Below are positions 9,538-17,874 of a stretch of 64,000 nucleotides of DNA, piece after piece. Below the pieces are notes generated by a model. It worked only from the letters and a program-made list of their open reading frames with translations. It was not told where the DNA came from and ran no database searches. Source of the DNA: Pseudomonas sp. 5P_3.1_Bac2. GTDB lineage: Bacteria; Pseudomonadota; Gammaproteobacteria; Pseudomonadales; Pseudomonadaceae. Within the stretch, counting starts at the first letter, position 1, and the number at the start of each line of letters is the position of its first letter. Location: assembly GCF_025465995.1 (NCBI RefSeq), contig NZ_JANLNY010000022.1, forward strand, positions 186,001 to 250,000, given 5' to 3'. Position numbers and translations under genes: made by a program.

Positions 9538-10155
9538 ATGCGTAGTTTGCTGTTTAGCTGCTTGTTGCTATGCGCCCTGCCCGCTGCCGCGCAGGTGTAT
9601 ACCTATATAGATAGCGAAGGGAATCGGGTATTTACCGACAGCCCCAAGTCGAGCGCTAGCCAACGCGTCGAGTTGGCGCCAAGCAACAGCATGCCAGCAG
9701 CGGAAATTCCGGCACCGCCGAGCGCCAGCGCGCCGCCACCGGCAGAACTGCGTTATAACCTGCTGCGGATTCTGGTGCCGCAGCCAGACGCCAGTATTCG
9801 CGACGGCGCCGGCGAGCTGATCGTCAGCGTTAATAGCGAACCGGCGCTATTCCCCGGCCATCGCTATCGCCTGCTACTGGACGGCCAGGTGGTTGGCGAA
9901 CCAGGCACCAGCCCGGTATTCCCGCTATACAATATCGACCGCGGCAGCCACCAATTGGCGGTGGAGATCATCGATCCGCAAGGGCGCATCATCGAGCGCA
10001 CGCCCAGCCAGCCGTTTCATATGCTGCGCATCAGCTTGGCGCAGAAGCGTAAGGTCAACCCCTGCCAAAAGGCCGATTTCGGTGTGCGCCCAGAATGCCC
10101 GCTGAAGGACAAACCAGAAGAAGAATCTGACATTCCCCTCGTGCCCTTCATATAA
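9538..10155 (+). CDS. DUF4124 domain secreted protein (second of a tandem pair)
   Basis: A 205-aa paralogue of the preceding gene. It has a signal peptide ending ALPAAAQ, the motif VYTYIDSEGNRVFTDSPKS and a Pro/Ala-rich linker. Its C-terminal domain aligns with the neighbour (ELIVSVNSEPALFPGHRYRLLLDGQVVGE ... IDRGSHQLAVEII), and there is a Cys-containing tail with two cysteines. The pair is probably co-transcribed and sits upstream of ntrBC, as in other pseudomonads. No enzymatic motif is visible and the role is unknown. Confidence 0.85.
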   Translation: MRSLLFSCLLLCALPAAAQVYTYIDSEGNRVFTDSPKSSASQRVELAPSNSMPAAEIPAPPSASAPPPAELRYNLLRILVPQPDASIRDGAGELIVSVNSEPALFPGHRYRLLLDGQVVGEPGTSPVFPLYNIDRGSHQLAVEIIDPQGRIIERTPSQPFHMLRISLAQKRKVNPCQKADFGVRPECPLKDKPEEESDIPLVPFI

Positions 10156-10175
10156 ATCCAGCTGTAGCGAATATT

Positions 10176-10192
10176 TGCACCATAATGGTGCT
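10176..10192. promoter_or_regulatory. NtrC binding site upstream of ntrB
   Basis: TGCACC-ATAAT-GGTGCT matches the NtrC operator TGCACC-N5-GGTGCA at 11 of 12 half-site positions. It lies 183 bp before the ntrB start, in the spacer after the DUF4124 genes. It fits autogenous control of ntrBC by phosphorylated NtrC. The site is visible; its use is an inference. Confidence 0.8.
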
Positions 10193-10374
10193 CTATATTC
10201 CACTCACTCCTATACTCTCCCTGTTTTGGTTCACCACCAATTCAGCCATGCGCTCTAATCGGCCCCTCTCCAGCTGATCGTCTGAAAAAAACGCTTCTTT
10301 TCGGGGCTTTGGTTTGCTTCTTGCATTTTCTCGCAGCAAAGCCGCAACCTCAGGGTCTGCAAATAACTATTATG

Positions 10375-11454
10375 ATGATCAATGACGCCCTCCACCGTCT
10401 GTTGCTCGACAACCTAACTACAGCCACGCTGCTGCTTAACTCCGAGCTGCGCTTGGAGTACATGAACCCGGCGGCGGAAATGCTCCTGGCCGTCAGCGGC
10501 CAACGCAGCCATGGGCAGTTCATCAGCGAGCTGTTTACCGAGTCCAGCGAGGCCTTAGGGGCCCTGCGCCAAGCCGTGGAGCAGGGCCATCCATTTAATA
10601 AGCGCGAAGCCGTGGTCACTTCCATTGCCGGCCAGACGCTGACCGTCGACTACGCCGTGACGCCCCTGCTGAGCGGCGGCGAAACCCTTCTGCTGCTCGA
10701 AGTGCTGCCGCGGGATCGCTTACTGCGCATCACCAAAGAAGAGGCCCAGCTGTCGAAGCAGGAAACCACCAAAATGCTGGTGCGTGGCCTCGCCCATGAA
10801 ATCAAAAACCCTTTAGGTGGCATCCGTGGTGCAGCCCAGTTGCTGGCCCGCGAGCTGCCCGAGGAAAGCCTCAAGGACTACACCAACGTGATCATTGAGG
10901 AGGCCGACCGCCTGCGTAACCTGGTCGACCGCATGCTTGGCTCGAACAAGCTGCTGACCTTACTCATGACCAATGTCCATGAAGTGCTGGAACGCGTGGG
11001 CAGCCTGGTCGAAGCCGAAAGCCAAGGCACCATCACCTTGGTCCGCGACTACGACCCGAGCATCCCGGATGTCCTGATCGACCGCGAGCAGATGATCCAG
11101 GCCGTGCTCAATATCGTGCGCAATGCCATGCAGGCATTAGCCAGCCAGAGCGATCTACGCCTGGGCCGCATCACCCTGCGTACCCGCGCCTTACGCCAGT
11201 TCACCATTGGCCATTGCCGCCATCGCCTGGTGTGCAAAATTGAAATTATCGATAACGGCCCGGGCGTGGCCCCCGAACTACAAGAAACGATTTTTTACCC
11301 CATGGTCAGCGGACGTGCCGACGGCACCGGTCTGGGCCTGGCCATCACCCAGAACATCATTAGCCAGCACCAAGGCCTGATCGAATGCGAGAGCCATCCA
11401 GGGCACACCGTGTTTTCGATCTTCTTGCCACTGGAACAAGGAGTAACGTCGTAA
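10375..11454 (+). CDS. ntrB: Nitrogen regulation sensor kinase NtrB
   Basis: A cytoplasmic histidine kinase of about 359 aa that phosphorylates or dephosphorylates NtrC according to PII (GlnK/GlnB) status. An N-terminal PAS domain (LLDNLTTATLLLNSELRLEYMNPAAE, about 10-110) precedes the H-box RGLAHEIKNPLGG (about 138-150) and the ATPase domain with DNGPG and DGTGLGLA. The ATG ATG at 10372/10375 gives two possible starts; MINDALHRLLLDN resembles known NtrB proteins. The stop overlaps the ntrC start (TAATG), so the two are translationally coupled. An NtrC site lies upstream at 10176. Confidence 0.96.
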   Translation: MINDALHRLLLDNLTTATLLLNSELRLEYMNPAAEMLLAVSGQRSHGQFISELFTESSEALGALRQAVEQGHPFNKREAVVTSIAGQTLTVDYAVTPLLSGGETLLLLEVLPRDRLLRITKEEAQLSKQETTKMLVRGLAHEIKNPLGGIRGAAQLLARELPEESLKDYTNVIIEEADRLRNLVDRMLGSNKLLTLLMTNVHEVLERVGSLVEAESQGTITLVRDYDPSIPDVLIDREQMIQAVLNIVRNAMQALASQSDLRLGRITLRTRALRQFTIGHCRHRLVCKIEIIDNGPGVAPELQETIFYPMVSGRADGTGLGLAITQNIISQHQGLIECESHPGHTVFSIFLPLEQGVTS

Positions 11455-12887
11455 TGAGTCGCAGTGAAACCGTCTGGATCGTCGATGATGACCGCTCTAT
11501 CCGTTGGGTGCTGGAAAAGGCCCTGCAACAAGAAGGCATGACCACCCACAGTTTCGACAGCGCCGACGGCGTGCTCAGTCGCCTCAATCGCCAGCAACCG
11601 GATGTGATCATCTCCGACATCCGCATGCCCGGCGCCAGCGGCCTGGATTTGCTGGCGCGGATTCGCGAGCTGTTCCCGCGTCTGCCGGTGATCATCATGA
11701 CCGCCCACTCCGACCTCGACAGCGCGGTGGCTTCCTATCAGGGCGGCGCCTTCGAGTACCTGCCCAAGCCGTTCGATGTCGATGAAGCCGTATCGCTGGT
11801 CAAGCGCGCCAATCAGCATGCCCAGGAGCAGCAAAGCCTCGCAGTGCCAGTGGAGCAGCCGCGCACGCCGGAAATCATCGGCGAAGCGCCGGCCATGCAG
11901 GAGGTGTTCCGCGCCATTGGCCGCCTCAGCCACTCCAACATCACCGTGCTGATCAACGGCGAGTCGGGCACCGGCAAAGAGTTGGTTGCCCACGCCCTGC
12001 ACCGCCATAGCCCACGCGCCGCCGCGCCATTTATTGCGCTGAACATGGCGGCCATTCCGAAGGACTTAATGGAGTCCGAGCTGTTCGGCCACGAGAAAGG
12101 CGCCTTTACCGGCGCGGCCAACCAGCGCCGTGGGCGCTTTGAGCAAGCCGACGGTGGCACCCTGTTCCTCGATGAAATCGGCGATATGCCGGCCGATACC
12201 CAAACCCGCCTGCTGCGCGTGCTGGCCGACGGCGAGTTCTACCGGGTCGGCGGACACACACCGGTCAAGGTCGACGTGCGGATCATCGCTGCCACCCACC
12301 AAAATCTGGAAAGCCTGGTGCAGGCCGGCAAGTTCCGTGAAGACTTGTTCCACCGCCTCAATGTGATCCGCATCCATATTCCGCGCCTGGCGGATCGCCG
12401 TGAAGACATCCCCACCCTGGCCCGCCACTTCCTGAGTCGCGCAGCCCTAGAGCTGGCTGTCGAGCCTAAGCTGCTCAAAAGCCAGACCGAGGATTACCTG
12501 CAACAACTGCCTTGGCCCGGCAACGTGCGTCAGCTGGAGAACACCTGCCGCTGGATCACCGTGATGGCCTCGGGCCGTGAAGTGCATATCGACGACCTGC
12601 CGCCGGAACTGCTTAGCCAGCCGCAGGAATGCGCGCCGGTGAGCAACTGGGAACAAGGCCTGCGCCAATGGGCGGATCAAGCCCTGGCCCGCGGCCAATC
12701 GAGCCTGCTCGACAGCGCCGTACCGGCCTTTGAGCGGATCATGATCGAGACGGCGCTTAAGCACACCGCCGGCCGCCGCCGCGACGCCGCCGTGCTGCTG
12801 GGCTGGGGGCGCAACACCCTGACGCGCAAGATCAAAGAACTGGGCATGAATATCGACGGTGGCGACGAGGAAGAAGGCGAGGAATAA
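11454..12887 (+). CDS. ntrC: Nitrogen regulator NtrC (sigma-54 activator)
   Basis: A 477-aa response regulator and enhancer-binding protein that activates sigma-54 promoters such as glnA under nitrogen limitation. The receiver domain (about 1-120) has the acidic pocket VDDD and the phospho-acceptor Asp in DVIISDIRMPG. The AAA+ domain carries Walker A GESGTGKE, the sigma-54-contact loop GAFTGA and the Walker B region GGTLFLDEIGD. The C-terminal Fis-type helix-turn-helix ends RRRDAAVLLGWGRNTLTRKIKELG. It overlaps ntrB by one base and is followed by a terminator. Confidence 0.97.
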   Translation: MSRSETVWIVDDDRSIRWVLEKALQQEGMTTHSFDSADGVLSRLNRQQPDVIISDIRMPGASGLDLLARIRELFPRLPVIIMTAHSDLDSAVASYQGGAFEYLPKPFDVDEAVSLVKRANQHAQEQQSLAVPVEQPRTPEIIGEAPAMQEVFRAIGRLSHSNITVLINGESGTGKELVAHALHRHSPRAAAPFIALNMAAIPKDLMESELFGHEKGAFTGAANQRRGRFEQADGGTLFLDEIGDMPADTQTRLLRVLADGEFYRVGGHTPVKVDVRIIAATHQNLESLVQAGKFREDLFHRLNVIRIHIPRLADRREDIPTLARHFLSRAALELAVEPKLLKSQTEDYLQQLPWPGNVRQLENTCRWITVMASGREVHIDDLPPELLSQPQECAPVSNWEQGLRQWADQALARGQSSLLDSAVPAFERIMIETALKHTAGRRRDAAVLLGWGRNTLTRKIKELGMNIDGGDEEEGEE

Positions 12888-12911
12888 GCCGCGCTTGCGC
12901 TACTCACACCT

Positions 12912-12937
12912 GACGGGCCTACGGGCCCGTTTTTTTC
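12912..12937 (+). terminator. Rho-independent terminator of ntrBC
   Basis: ACGGGCC-TACG-GGCCCGT stem-loop followed by seven T residues, 25 bp after the ntrC stop. Confidence 0.85.
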
Positions 12938-13170
12938 ATCTGCGAAAAAATTGTGCGCCACAGCAAGGCACGCACCGCAACGGACGCACAGCAACGGTTC
13001 ACTTCTGCGCAAACACCCGCAACTGCTGGCCTTAAGCCCGCAAGCCAGAGCCGCTAAATCCGGGCGATTAAGAAAAATCGCAAAGTTGGCACGCGCCCTG
13101 CAATCACTCAATTAGTTGAACAACACCCGTTTTGGGGACCTTGGTACAGGCAGGCCGGGAATCCCCTCTT

Positions 13171-13611
13171 TTATTCCTGCATCAGGCTGACTATCAGCCG
13201 CCAGCGACCGTCCATTGCCTGCGCACGCCAAGTGCCAAGCAGTGGACGGGCCGCGACCACCCTCAGCAACAGATCGCTATCCTCGCGCTGCAGCCGCCAG
13301 TTCGCCTTATTACCTTGCACGCTTACCTGGCCCTGTTGCTCGCGACCCAGACTCTCCAGACGCAAACTAAACACCCCTGCCGCGTGGCTGATGCGCGGCT
13401 GCGGCTCGGCATCGAGCCACAGCACCAAGGCGTTCTCTTGCACCTGCACTTCGCGCAGCCACTGCGGGTCGGGCTGCAGCAGACGGCCAATCATTAAACC
13501 GATTAAAAAGCCAAAGATGGCCAATGAACCAATAACTCGCAGCCAAGGGCGGGGCCTTGGACCAATATCAGGGGTAGAATGCACGCCGTCTTCGGGGCTG
13601 GAGCCGCGCAT
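13171..13611 (-). CDS. Conserved hypothetical single-pass membrane protein
   Basis: Up to 146 aa. One membrane segment (LRVIGSLAIFGFLIGLMIGRLL, about 24-45) is followed by a roughly 95-residue soluble region with alternating beta character (ENALVLWLDAEPQP ... GVFSLRLESLGRE ... NWRLQREDSDLLLRVV). No family motif is recognised. The position between ntrC and trmL is a conserved Pseudomonas location for such a protein. The ATG at 13609-13611 overlaps the trmL ATG on the other strand by two bases; a GTG nine codons downstream (13584) is an alternative start, so the 5' end is uncertain. Confidence 0.7.
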   Translation of the reverse strand: MRGSSPEDGVHSTPDIGPRPRPWLRVIGSLAIFGFLIGLMIGRLLQPDPQWLREVQVQENALVLWLDAEPQPRISHAAGVFSLRLESLGREQQGQVSVQGNKANWRLQREDSDLLLRVVAARPLLGTWRAQAMDGRWRLIVSLMQE

Positions 13612-14065
13612 GTTTCACGTTATCCTTTTTCAACCAGAAATCCCGCCGAATACCGGCAACATTATCAGGCTCTGCGCCAACAGCGGCTGTCAGCTGCATT
13701 TGATCGAACCCTTGGGCTTTGAGCTGGATGATAAACGCCTGCGCCGTGCCGGACTGGATTATCACGAATACGCGCCACTTAAACGCCATGCCGATCTCGC
13801 CAGCTGCCTCAGCAGCATTGGCAATCCGCGGGTATTTGCCTTTACCACCAAGGGCAGCCAGCCATTTCATCAGGTCCGCTATCAGCCCGGCGATGCCTTC
13901 TTGTTTGGCCCGGAGAGCCGTGGCCTGCCGCAAGAAGTGCGCGAGGCGTTGCCGCCGGAGCAAAGGGTGGTGCTGCCGATGCGTGAAGGCTGTCGCAGCC
14001 TGAACTTGTCCAACACAGTGGCCGTGGCGGTGTACGAAGCCTGGCGCCAACACGACTTCGCTTAA
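13610..14065 (+). CDS. trmL: tRNA (cytidine/uridine-34 2'-O)-methyltransferase TrmL
   Basis: A 151-aa SPOUT-class methyltransferase that 2'-O-methylates the wobble base of the two tRNA-Leu isoacceptors using SAM. The N-terminal signature FQPEIPPNTGNIIRLCANSG and the knot-forming C-terminal motifs LFGPESRGLP and LNLSNTVAVAVYEAWRQ are present. Length is typical for the minimal SPOUT enzyme. The start at 13610 is supported by a GGAG at about 13600 and by the family N-terminus; the longer open frame upstream is the antisense of the divergent gene. Confidence 0.95.
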   Translation: MFHVILFQPEIPPNTGNIIRLCANSGCQLHLIEPLGFELDDKRLRRAGLDYHEYAPLKRHADLASCLSSIGNPRVFAFTTKGSQPFHQVRYQPGDAFLFGPESRGLPQEVREALPPEQRVVLPMREGCRSLNLSNTVAVAVYEAWRQHDFA

Positions 14066-14421
14066 CCACCCAGCCCTGTCTGCCACGTCAGCCAGGGCCT
14101 CGCTGAGCTGCGAGGCCCACCCTCGCCCAGGCCGCAGCACTGAGGCCATCGACCTGCAACTTCGGCGATCAAGCAGGTTATTGGTACGTTCGACTAAACT
14201 AATAGTGCCAACTATTATTACCTTTACCCTAACAGTGCTTTGCTCGAGCGGGGATTTATCGAATCTGGCAGAGGCATAAACTGACCCCAGCTTCGAAACA
14301 AAGCCACGCAACAGCGATCCCGGGTCTAAGCAAACCTCCCGCACTGTTACGTAGAGCCTTCAGCCTTTTCGTAACCGACTGAAGACGAACTTAATCGTTT
14401 GCATCGTTGGGACACTGAAAA
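14066..14421. other. 356-bp intergenic region with one dyad
   Basis: No gene is evident. It contains a perfect inverted repeat TAATAGT-GCCA-ACTATTA at 14200-14217 and a weaker dyad CTTCAG ... CTGAAG near 14360-14390, both upstream of the DUF2790 gene. These may be regulator sites for that gene. No RNA gene is recognised. Confidence 0.5.
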
Positions 14422-14670
14422 ATGAAACTGTTTAAAGCGTTAGTCGCCTGTTCTTTAGTCATGCTGGGCAGCCAAATGGCCCTGGCTGATCAAGCAGTTG
14501 TTGAGCAATACCACTACGGCACTCACCTCGACGTCGCCAAAGTGCTGCACCGCGATGACACCCCCACCGCCTGTGGCGTCGCGCCGGTGCAAATGATTTA
14601 CCTCGACCACCAGGGTCAGCAACACACCGTGCAATACCTGGTCGTGGGTAACGGTTGCTTCGACAACTAA
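14422..14670 (+). CDS. DUF2790 family small secreted protein
   Basis: An 82-aa protein with a Sec signal peptide (MKLFKALVACSLVMLGSQMALA). The mature domain has the DUF2790 pattern YHYGTHLDVAKVLH, then the strands APVQMIYLDHQGQQHTVQYLVVGNGCFDN with one Cys on each side. Family members are periplasmic and of unknown function; several in Pseudomonas respond to metals or virulence regulators. It is monocistronic with its own terminator. It is related to the partial gene at 1-128. Confidence 0.85.
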   Translation: MKLFKALVACSLVMLGSQMALADQAVVEQYHYGTHLDVAKVLHRDDTPTACGVAPVQMIYLDHQGQQHTVQYLVVGNGCFDN

Positions 14671-14710
14671 TACCGAGTCCCAACCTCCTGCGCACCGCAG
14701 GAGTTGTTGA

Positions 14711-14737
14711 ACGCCCCTCTCGAGGGGCGTTTTTTTT
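14711..14737 (+). terminator. Rho-independent terminator
   Basis: ACGCCCCTC-TCGAGGGGCGT stem followed by a run of eight T residues, after the DUF2790 gene. Confidence 0.85.
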
Positions 14738-14771
14738 GCCCGTTTGCCGACCAAGAACAAATCGCGCCCAT

Positions 14772-14797
14772 AAAAAAACGCCCCGCAGGGCGTTTCT
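14772..14797 (-). terminator. Rho-independent terminator of the rhodanese-grxC-secB operon
   Basis: Read on the minus strand, GAAACGCCC-TGCG-GGGCGTTT followed by T residues lies 18 bp past the secB stop. Confidence 0.8.
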
Positions 14798-14814
14798 TCA
14801 GTGCAGGCGACGCC

Positions 14815-15294
14815 TTAGTGGGCAGTCACTTCACCGCCCTGTTGCAGGCGTTGCAGCTCTTGCGCATAGAGCGCGTCGAAGTTCACCGGCGACAGCATCA
14901 GCGCTGGGAACGAGCCACGCACGACCAAGCTGTCCAACGCTTCACGGGCGTAAGGGAACAGGATGTTCGGGCAGAACGCGCCCAGGGTGTGGCTCATGGC
15001 TGCTGGGTCGAGGCCCTTGATCAGGAAGATACCGGCTTGTTGCACTTCGGCAATGAAAGCCACTTCTTCGCCCGTTTTGACGGTCACGGACAGGGTCAGC
15101 ACCACTTCGTGGAAGTCGCCTTCCAGCGGCTTCTGCCGGGTGTTGAGGTCCAGGGCCACGTTCGGTGCCCACTCCTGACGGAAGATTTCCGGGCTTTTCG
15201 GGGCTTCAAACGACAGGTCGCGCACGTAGATACGTTGCAGAGAAAATTGTGCGGTCTCGCCCTGTGCTGCGCCGTTGGTAGCTTGGTCTGTCAT
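14815..15294 (-). CDS. secB: Protein-export chaperone SecB
   Basis: A 159-aa cytoplasmic tetrameric chaperone that holds precursor proteins unfolded and delivers them to SecA. The family core is clear: [22 protein letters not shown], then [27 protein letters not shown] and [21 protein letters not shown], and the C-terminal helix with [14 protein letters not shown]. It is the last gene of a three-gene unit with grxC and a rhodanese-like gene, and all three deal with protein export or thiol chemistry. Confidence 0.97.
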   Translation of the reverse strand: MTDQATNGAAQGETAQFSLQRIYVRDLSFEAPKSPEIFRQEWAPNVALDLNTRQKPLEGDFHEVVLTLSVTVKTGEEVAFIAEVQQAGIFLIKGLDPAAMSHTLGAFCPNILFPYAREALDSLVVRGSFPALMLSPVNFDALYAQELQRLQQGGEVTAH

Positions 15295-15333
15295 GAAAAG
15301 TCCTTGTTATCTCAGTTGTTATGACGAGAGGCG

Positions 15334-15588
15334 TTATGCCTTGAGTAGAGAATCCAGTTTGCCTGCGCGCTCTAACGCATAGAGATCATCACAGCCGCCC
15401 ACATGTGTATCACCAATCCAGATTTGCGGCACCGAAGTACGTTGCGCCTTGCGCGTCATCTCGGCGCGCACCTCAGGCTTGCCGTCGACCCTGATTTCAG
15501 TGAAGTCGACACCCTTGTGCTGCAGCAGTTGCTTGGCGCGCATGCAATAAGGGCAGTAATCGCTGGAGTAGACGACGACTGTCTGCAT
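15334..15588 (-). CDS. grxC: Glutaredoxin 3 (GrxC)
   Basis: An 84-aa dithiol glutaredoxin with the active site CPYC (residues 12-15) and the glutathione-binding signatures TSVPQIWIG (cis-Pro) and GGCDDL. It reduces disulfides and glutathione mixed disulfides in the cytoplasm. The start lies one base after the stop of the upstream rhodanese-like gene, so the two are tightly coupled. secB follows 39 bp downstream. Confidence 0.97.
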   Translation of the reverse strand: MQTVVVYSSDYCPYCMRAKQLLQHKGVDFTEIRVDGKPEVRAEMTRKAQRTSVPQIWIGDTHVGGCDDLYALERAGKLDSLLKA

Positions 15589-15589
15589 C

Positions 15590-16003
15590 TCACTTCACCA
15601 CGGGCAGGTTGTCGCCGCGCCATGTGGCCAGGCCACCGGACAGTTTGGCGGCGTTGTGGCCAGCCTTTTTCAGATCGCGGCATACAGTACCGGAGTGCTG
15701 GCCCATGGCGTCGACCACGATGATGGTCTTGCCCTTGTGCTTGTCCAGCTCGCTAACCCGGGTGCTGAGTTTGTCTTGCGGGATGTTCAGCGCGCCAACG
15801 ATATGACCGGCGGCAAAATCTTTTTGCGTGCGGATGTCCAACACTAAGCCCTGCTCGCTATTCACCAGCGCAGTCAGTTCACGGCTGCTCAGGCTTTTGC
15901 CGCCTTTGCGCGACTCAGTAAAGATCAGCAGTGCCAACAGCACCAAGAAGGAGGCGCTCAATACATAGTGGGCAGAGACAAATTCAATCAGGTGGGCAAG
16001 CAT
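15590..16003 (-). CDS. Membrane-anchored rhodanese-like protein (YibN type) lacking the catalytic Cys
   Basis: A 137-aa protein with an N-terminal membrane anchor (LSASFLVLLALLIF, about 15-30). It is followed by a single rhodanese domain: LTALVNSEQGLVLDIRTQKDFAAGHIVGALNIP and the C-terminal LSGGLATWRGDNLPVVK. At the loop where rhodaneses carry the catalytic Cys, the sequence reads IIVVDAMGQHSG, with Asp in place of Cys. Sulfur transfer by the usual mechanism is therefore unlikely, and a scaffold or non-enzymatic role is possible. It is first in the operon with grxC and secB and divergent from gpmI. Confidence 0.88.
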   Translation of the reverse strand: MLAHLIEFVSAHYVLSASFLVLLALLIFTESRKGGKSLSSRELTALVNSEQGLVLDIRTQKDFAAGHIVGALNIPQDKLSTRVSELDKHKGKTIIVVDAMGQHSGTVCRDLKKAGHNAAKLSGGLATWRGDNLPVVK

Positions 16004-16190
16004 TATGCGGTTCCGGGACGGTAAAATGTGGGCCAGTATACACAGCCCAACAAGCCGGCCAAACCCCGTATGACGGTGACGTTTAAAGCGCTTGCCCGTA
16101 AACTGCCGACACTTTGTTTAGCCTTACCGGCCACACCGGACAGGCCTGCACCCGTTAACTCTTGCCACCTATCCACAGCGAGCCAGCTTT

Positions 16191-17726
16191 ATGAGCGCCA
16201 CGCCAAAACCCCTGGTACTGATAATCCTCGACGGCTTCGGCCACAGCGACAGTGCCGAGTCCAACGCCATCATGGCGGCCAACACGCCCACCTACGACCA
16301 CCTGCGCGCCACCCAGCCCAACGGTTTGATCTCCGGTAGCGGCATGGACGTCGGCTTGCCCGACGGGCAGATGGGCAACTCCGAAGTGGGCCACATGAAC
16401 CTGGGCGCTGGCCGCGTGGTGTATCAAGACTTCACCCGCGTGACCAAAGCCATCCGCGACGGTGATTTCTTCAGCAACCCCACCATCGTCGGCGCGGTCG
16501 ACAGCGCCGTGTCCGCAGAGAAGTCGGTACACATCCTCGGCCTGCTCTCCGATGGCGGCGTGCACAGCCACCAGGAGCACATCGCCGCGATGGTCGAACT
16601 GGCCGCGCAGCGCGGGGCTCAGCATATCTTCCTGCACGCGTTCCTCGACGGTCGCGATACCCCGCCGCGCAGCGCGCAAAGCTCGATCGACTTCCTTGAA
16701 GCGACCTTCGCCAAGCTCGGCAAAGGCCGTATCGCCAGCCTGATCGGCCGCTACTACGCGATGGACCGCGACAACCGTTGGGACCGCGTCGAGCAGGCCT
16801 ATCACCTGATCGTCGATGGCCAAGCGCAGTACGAGGCCGCCAGCGCCAGCGAAGGTCTGGCCGCGTCCTATGCCCGCGATGAGAGCGACGAGTTCGTCAA
16901 AGCCACCCGCATCGGCGCGCCAGTGCGCATTGAAGATGGCGACGCCGTGGTGTTTATGAACTTCCGCGCCGACCGCGCCCGCGAGCTGACCCGCGCCTTC
17001 GTGGAGCCCGGCTTTGCCGAGTTCAAGCGCCAGCGCGTGCCGCAACTGGCTGACTTCATCATGCTCACCCAATACTCGGCCAGCATCCCCACGCCCAGCG
17101 CTTATAAGCCTGAGGCGCTGACCAACGTGCTCGGTGAATACCTGGCCAACAACGGCAAAACCCAGCTGCGTATCGCCGAGACCGAGAAGTATGCCCACGT
17201 GACGTTCTTCTTCTCCGGTGGCCGCGAAGAGCTGTTCCCCGGTGAAGAACGCATCCTCATTCCGTCGCCGAAAGTCGCCACCTACGACCTGCAACCGCAG
17301 ATGAGCGCGCCTGAGGTCACCGACAAAATCGTAGAGGCCATCGAAGAGCAGCGCTATGACGTGATCATCGTCAACTACGCCAACGGCGACATGGTTGGCC
17401 ACACCGGCGTGTTCTCTGCCGCTGTAGCCGCCGTGGAATGCCTGGATCAGTGCATCGCCCGCGTAGTGGCCGCGCTGGATAAAGTGGGCGGCGAGGCGCT
17501 GATCACCGCCGACCACGGCAACGTCGAGCAGATGTCCGATGCCAGCACCGGCCAAGCCCACACCGCGCACACCTGTGAGCCGGTGCCGTTCATTTATGTC
17601 GGCAAACGCCCGGCGACCATCCGCCCAGGCGGTGTGCTGGCTGACGTAGCGCCCACTCTGCTAACCCTGATGGGGCTGCCAGTGCCTGCCGAAATGACCG
17701 GCACCAGCATCGTCGAACTCAAGTAA
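16191..17726 (+). CDS. gpmI: 2,3-bisphosphoglycerate-independent phosphoglycerate mutase
   Basis: A 511-aa Mn-dependent enzyme interconverting 3- and 2-phosphoglycerate in glycolysis and gluconeogenesis. It belongs to the alkaline-phosphatase superfamily. The metal-binding N-terminus [12 protein letters not shown] and the catalytic Ser motif [17 protein letters not shown] (about 56-72) are present. The inserted transferase domain has DGRDTPP, and the C-terminal metal ligands lie in [13 protein letters not shown] and [11 protein letters not shown]. Full length with a normal C-terminus. It is monocistronic or leads into envC after 148 bp. Confidence 0.97.
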   Translation: MSATPKPLVLIILDGFGHSDSAESNAIMAANTPTYDHLRATQPNGLISGSGMDVGLPDGQMGNSEVGHMNLGAGRVVYQDFTRVTKAIRDGDFFSNPTIVGAVDSAVSAEKSVHILGLLSDGGVHSHQEHIAAMVELAAQRGAQHIFLHAFLDGRDTPPRSAQSSIDFLEATFAKLGKGRIASLIGRYYAMDRDNRWDRVEQAYHLIVDGQAQYEAASASEGLAASYARDESDEFVKATRIGAPVRIEDGDAVVFMNFRADRARELTRAFVEPGFAEFKRQRVPQLADFIMLTQYSASIPTPSAYKPEALTNVLGEYLANNGKTQLRIAETEKYAHVTFFFSGGREELFPGEERILIPSPKVATYDLQPQMSAPEVTDKIVEAIEEQRYDVIIVNYANGDMVGHTGVFSAAVAAVECLDQCIARVVAALDKVGGEALITADHGNVEQMSDASTGQAHTAHTCEPVPFIYVGKRPATIRPGGVLADVAPTLLTLMGLPVPAEMTGTSIVELK

Positions 17727-17874
17727 GCCACGCCCGCGCAGGTCAGGTGCAATGCCTGACCTGCCAGTGGTCAGCCACAGTTCGCAGAAAATGCTGCAAA
17801 TCAGCTCACTTGCAGCTTGCTGATGAATTTTTAGGCATACTAGGCCGATCCTCGCTTTAGGTGCTGCCAGCCCC

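Noticed and set aside
16155..17570. Long open frame opposite gpmI
   Set aside because: Antisense to the full GpmI gene, with low-complexity Val/Gly/His-rich product and no motif.
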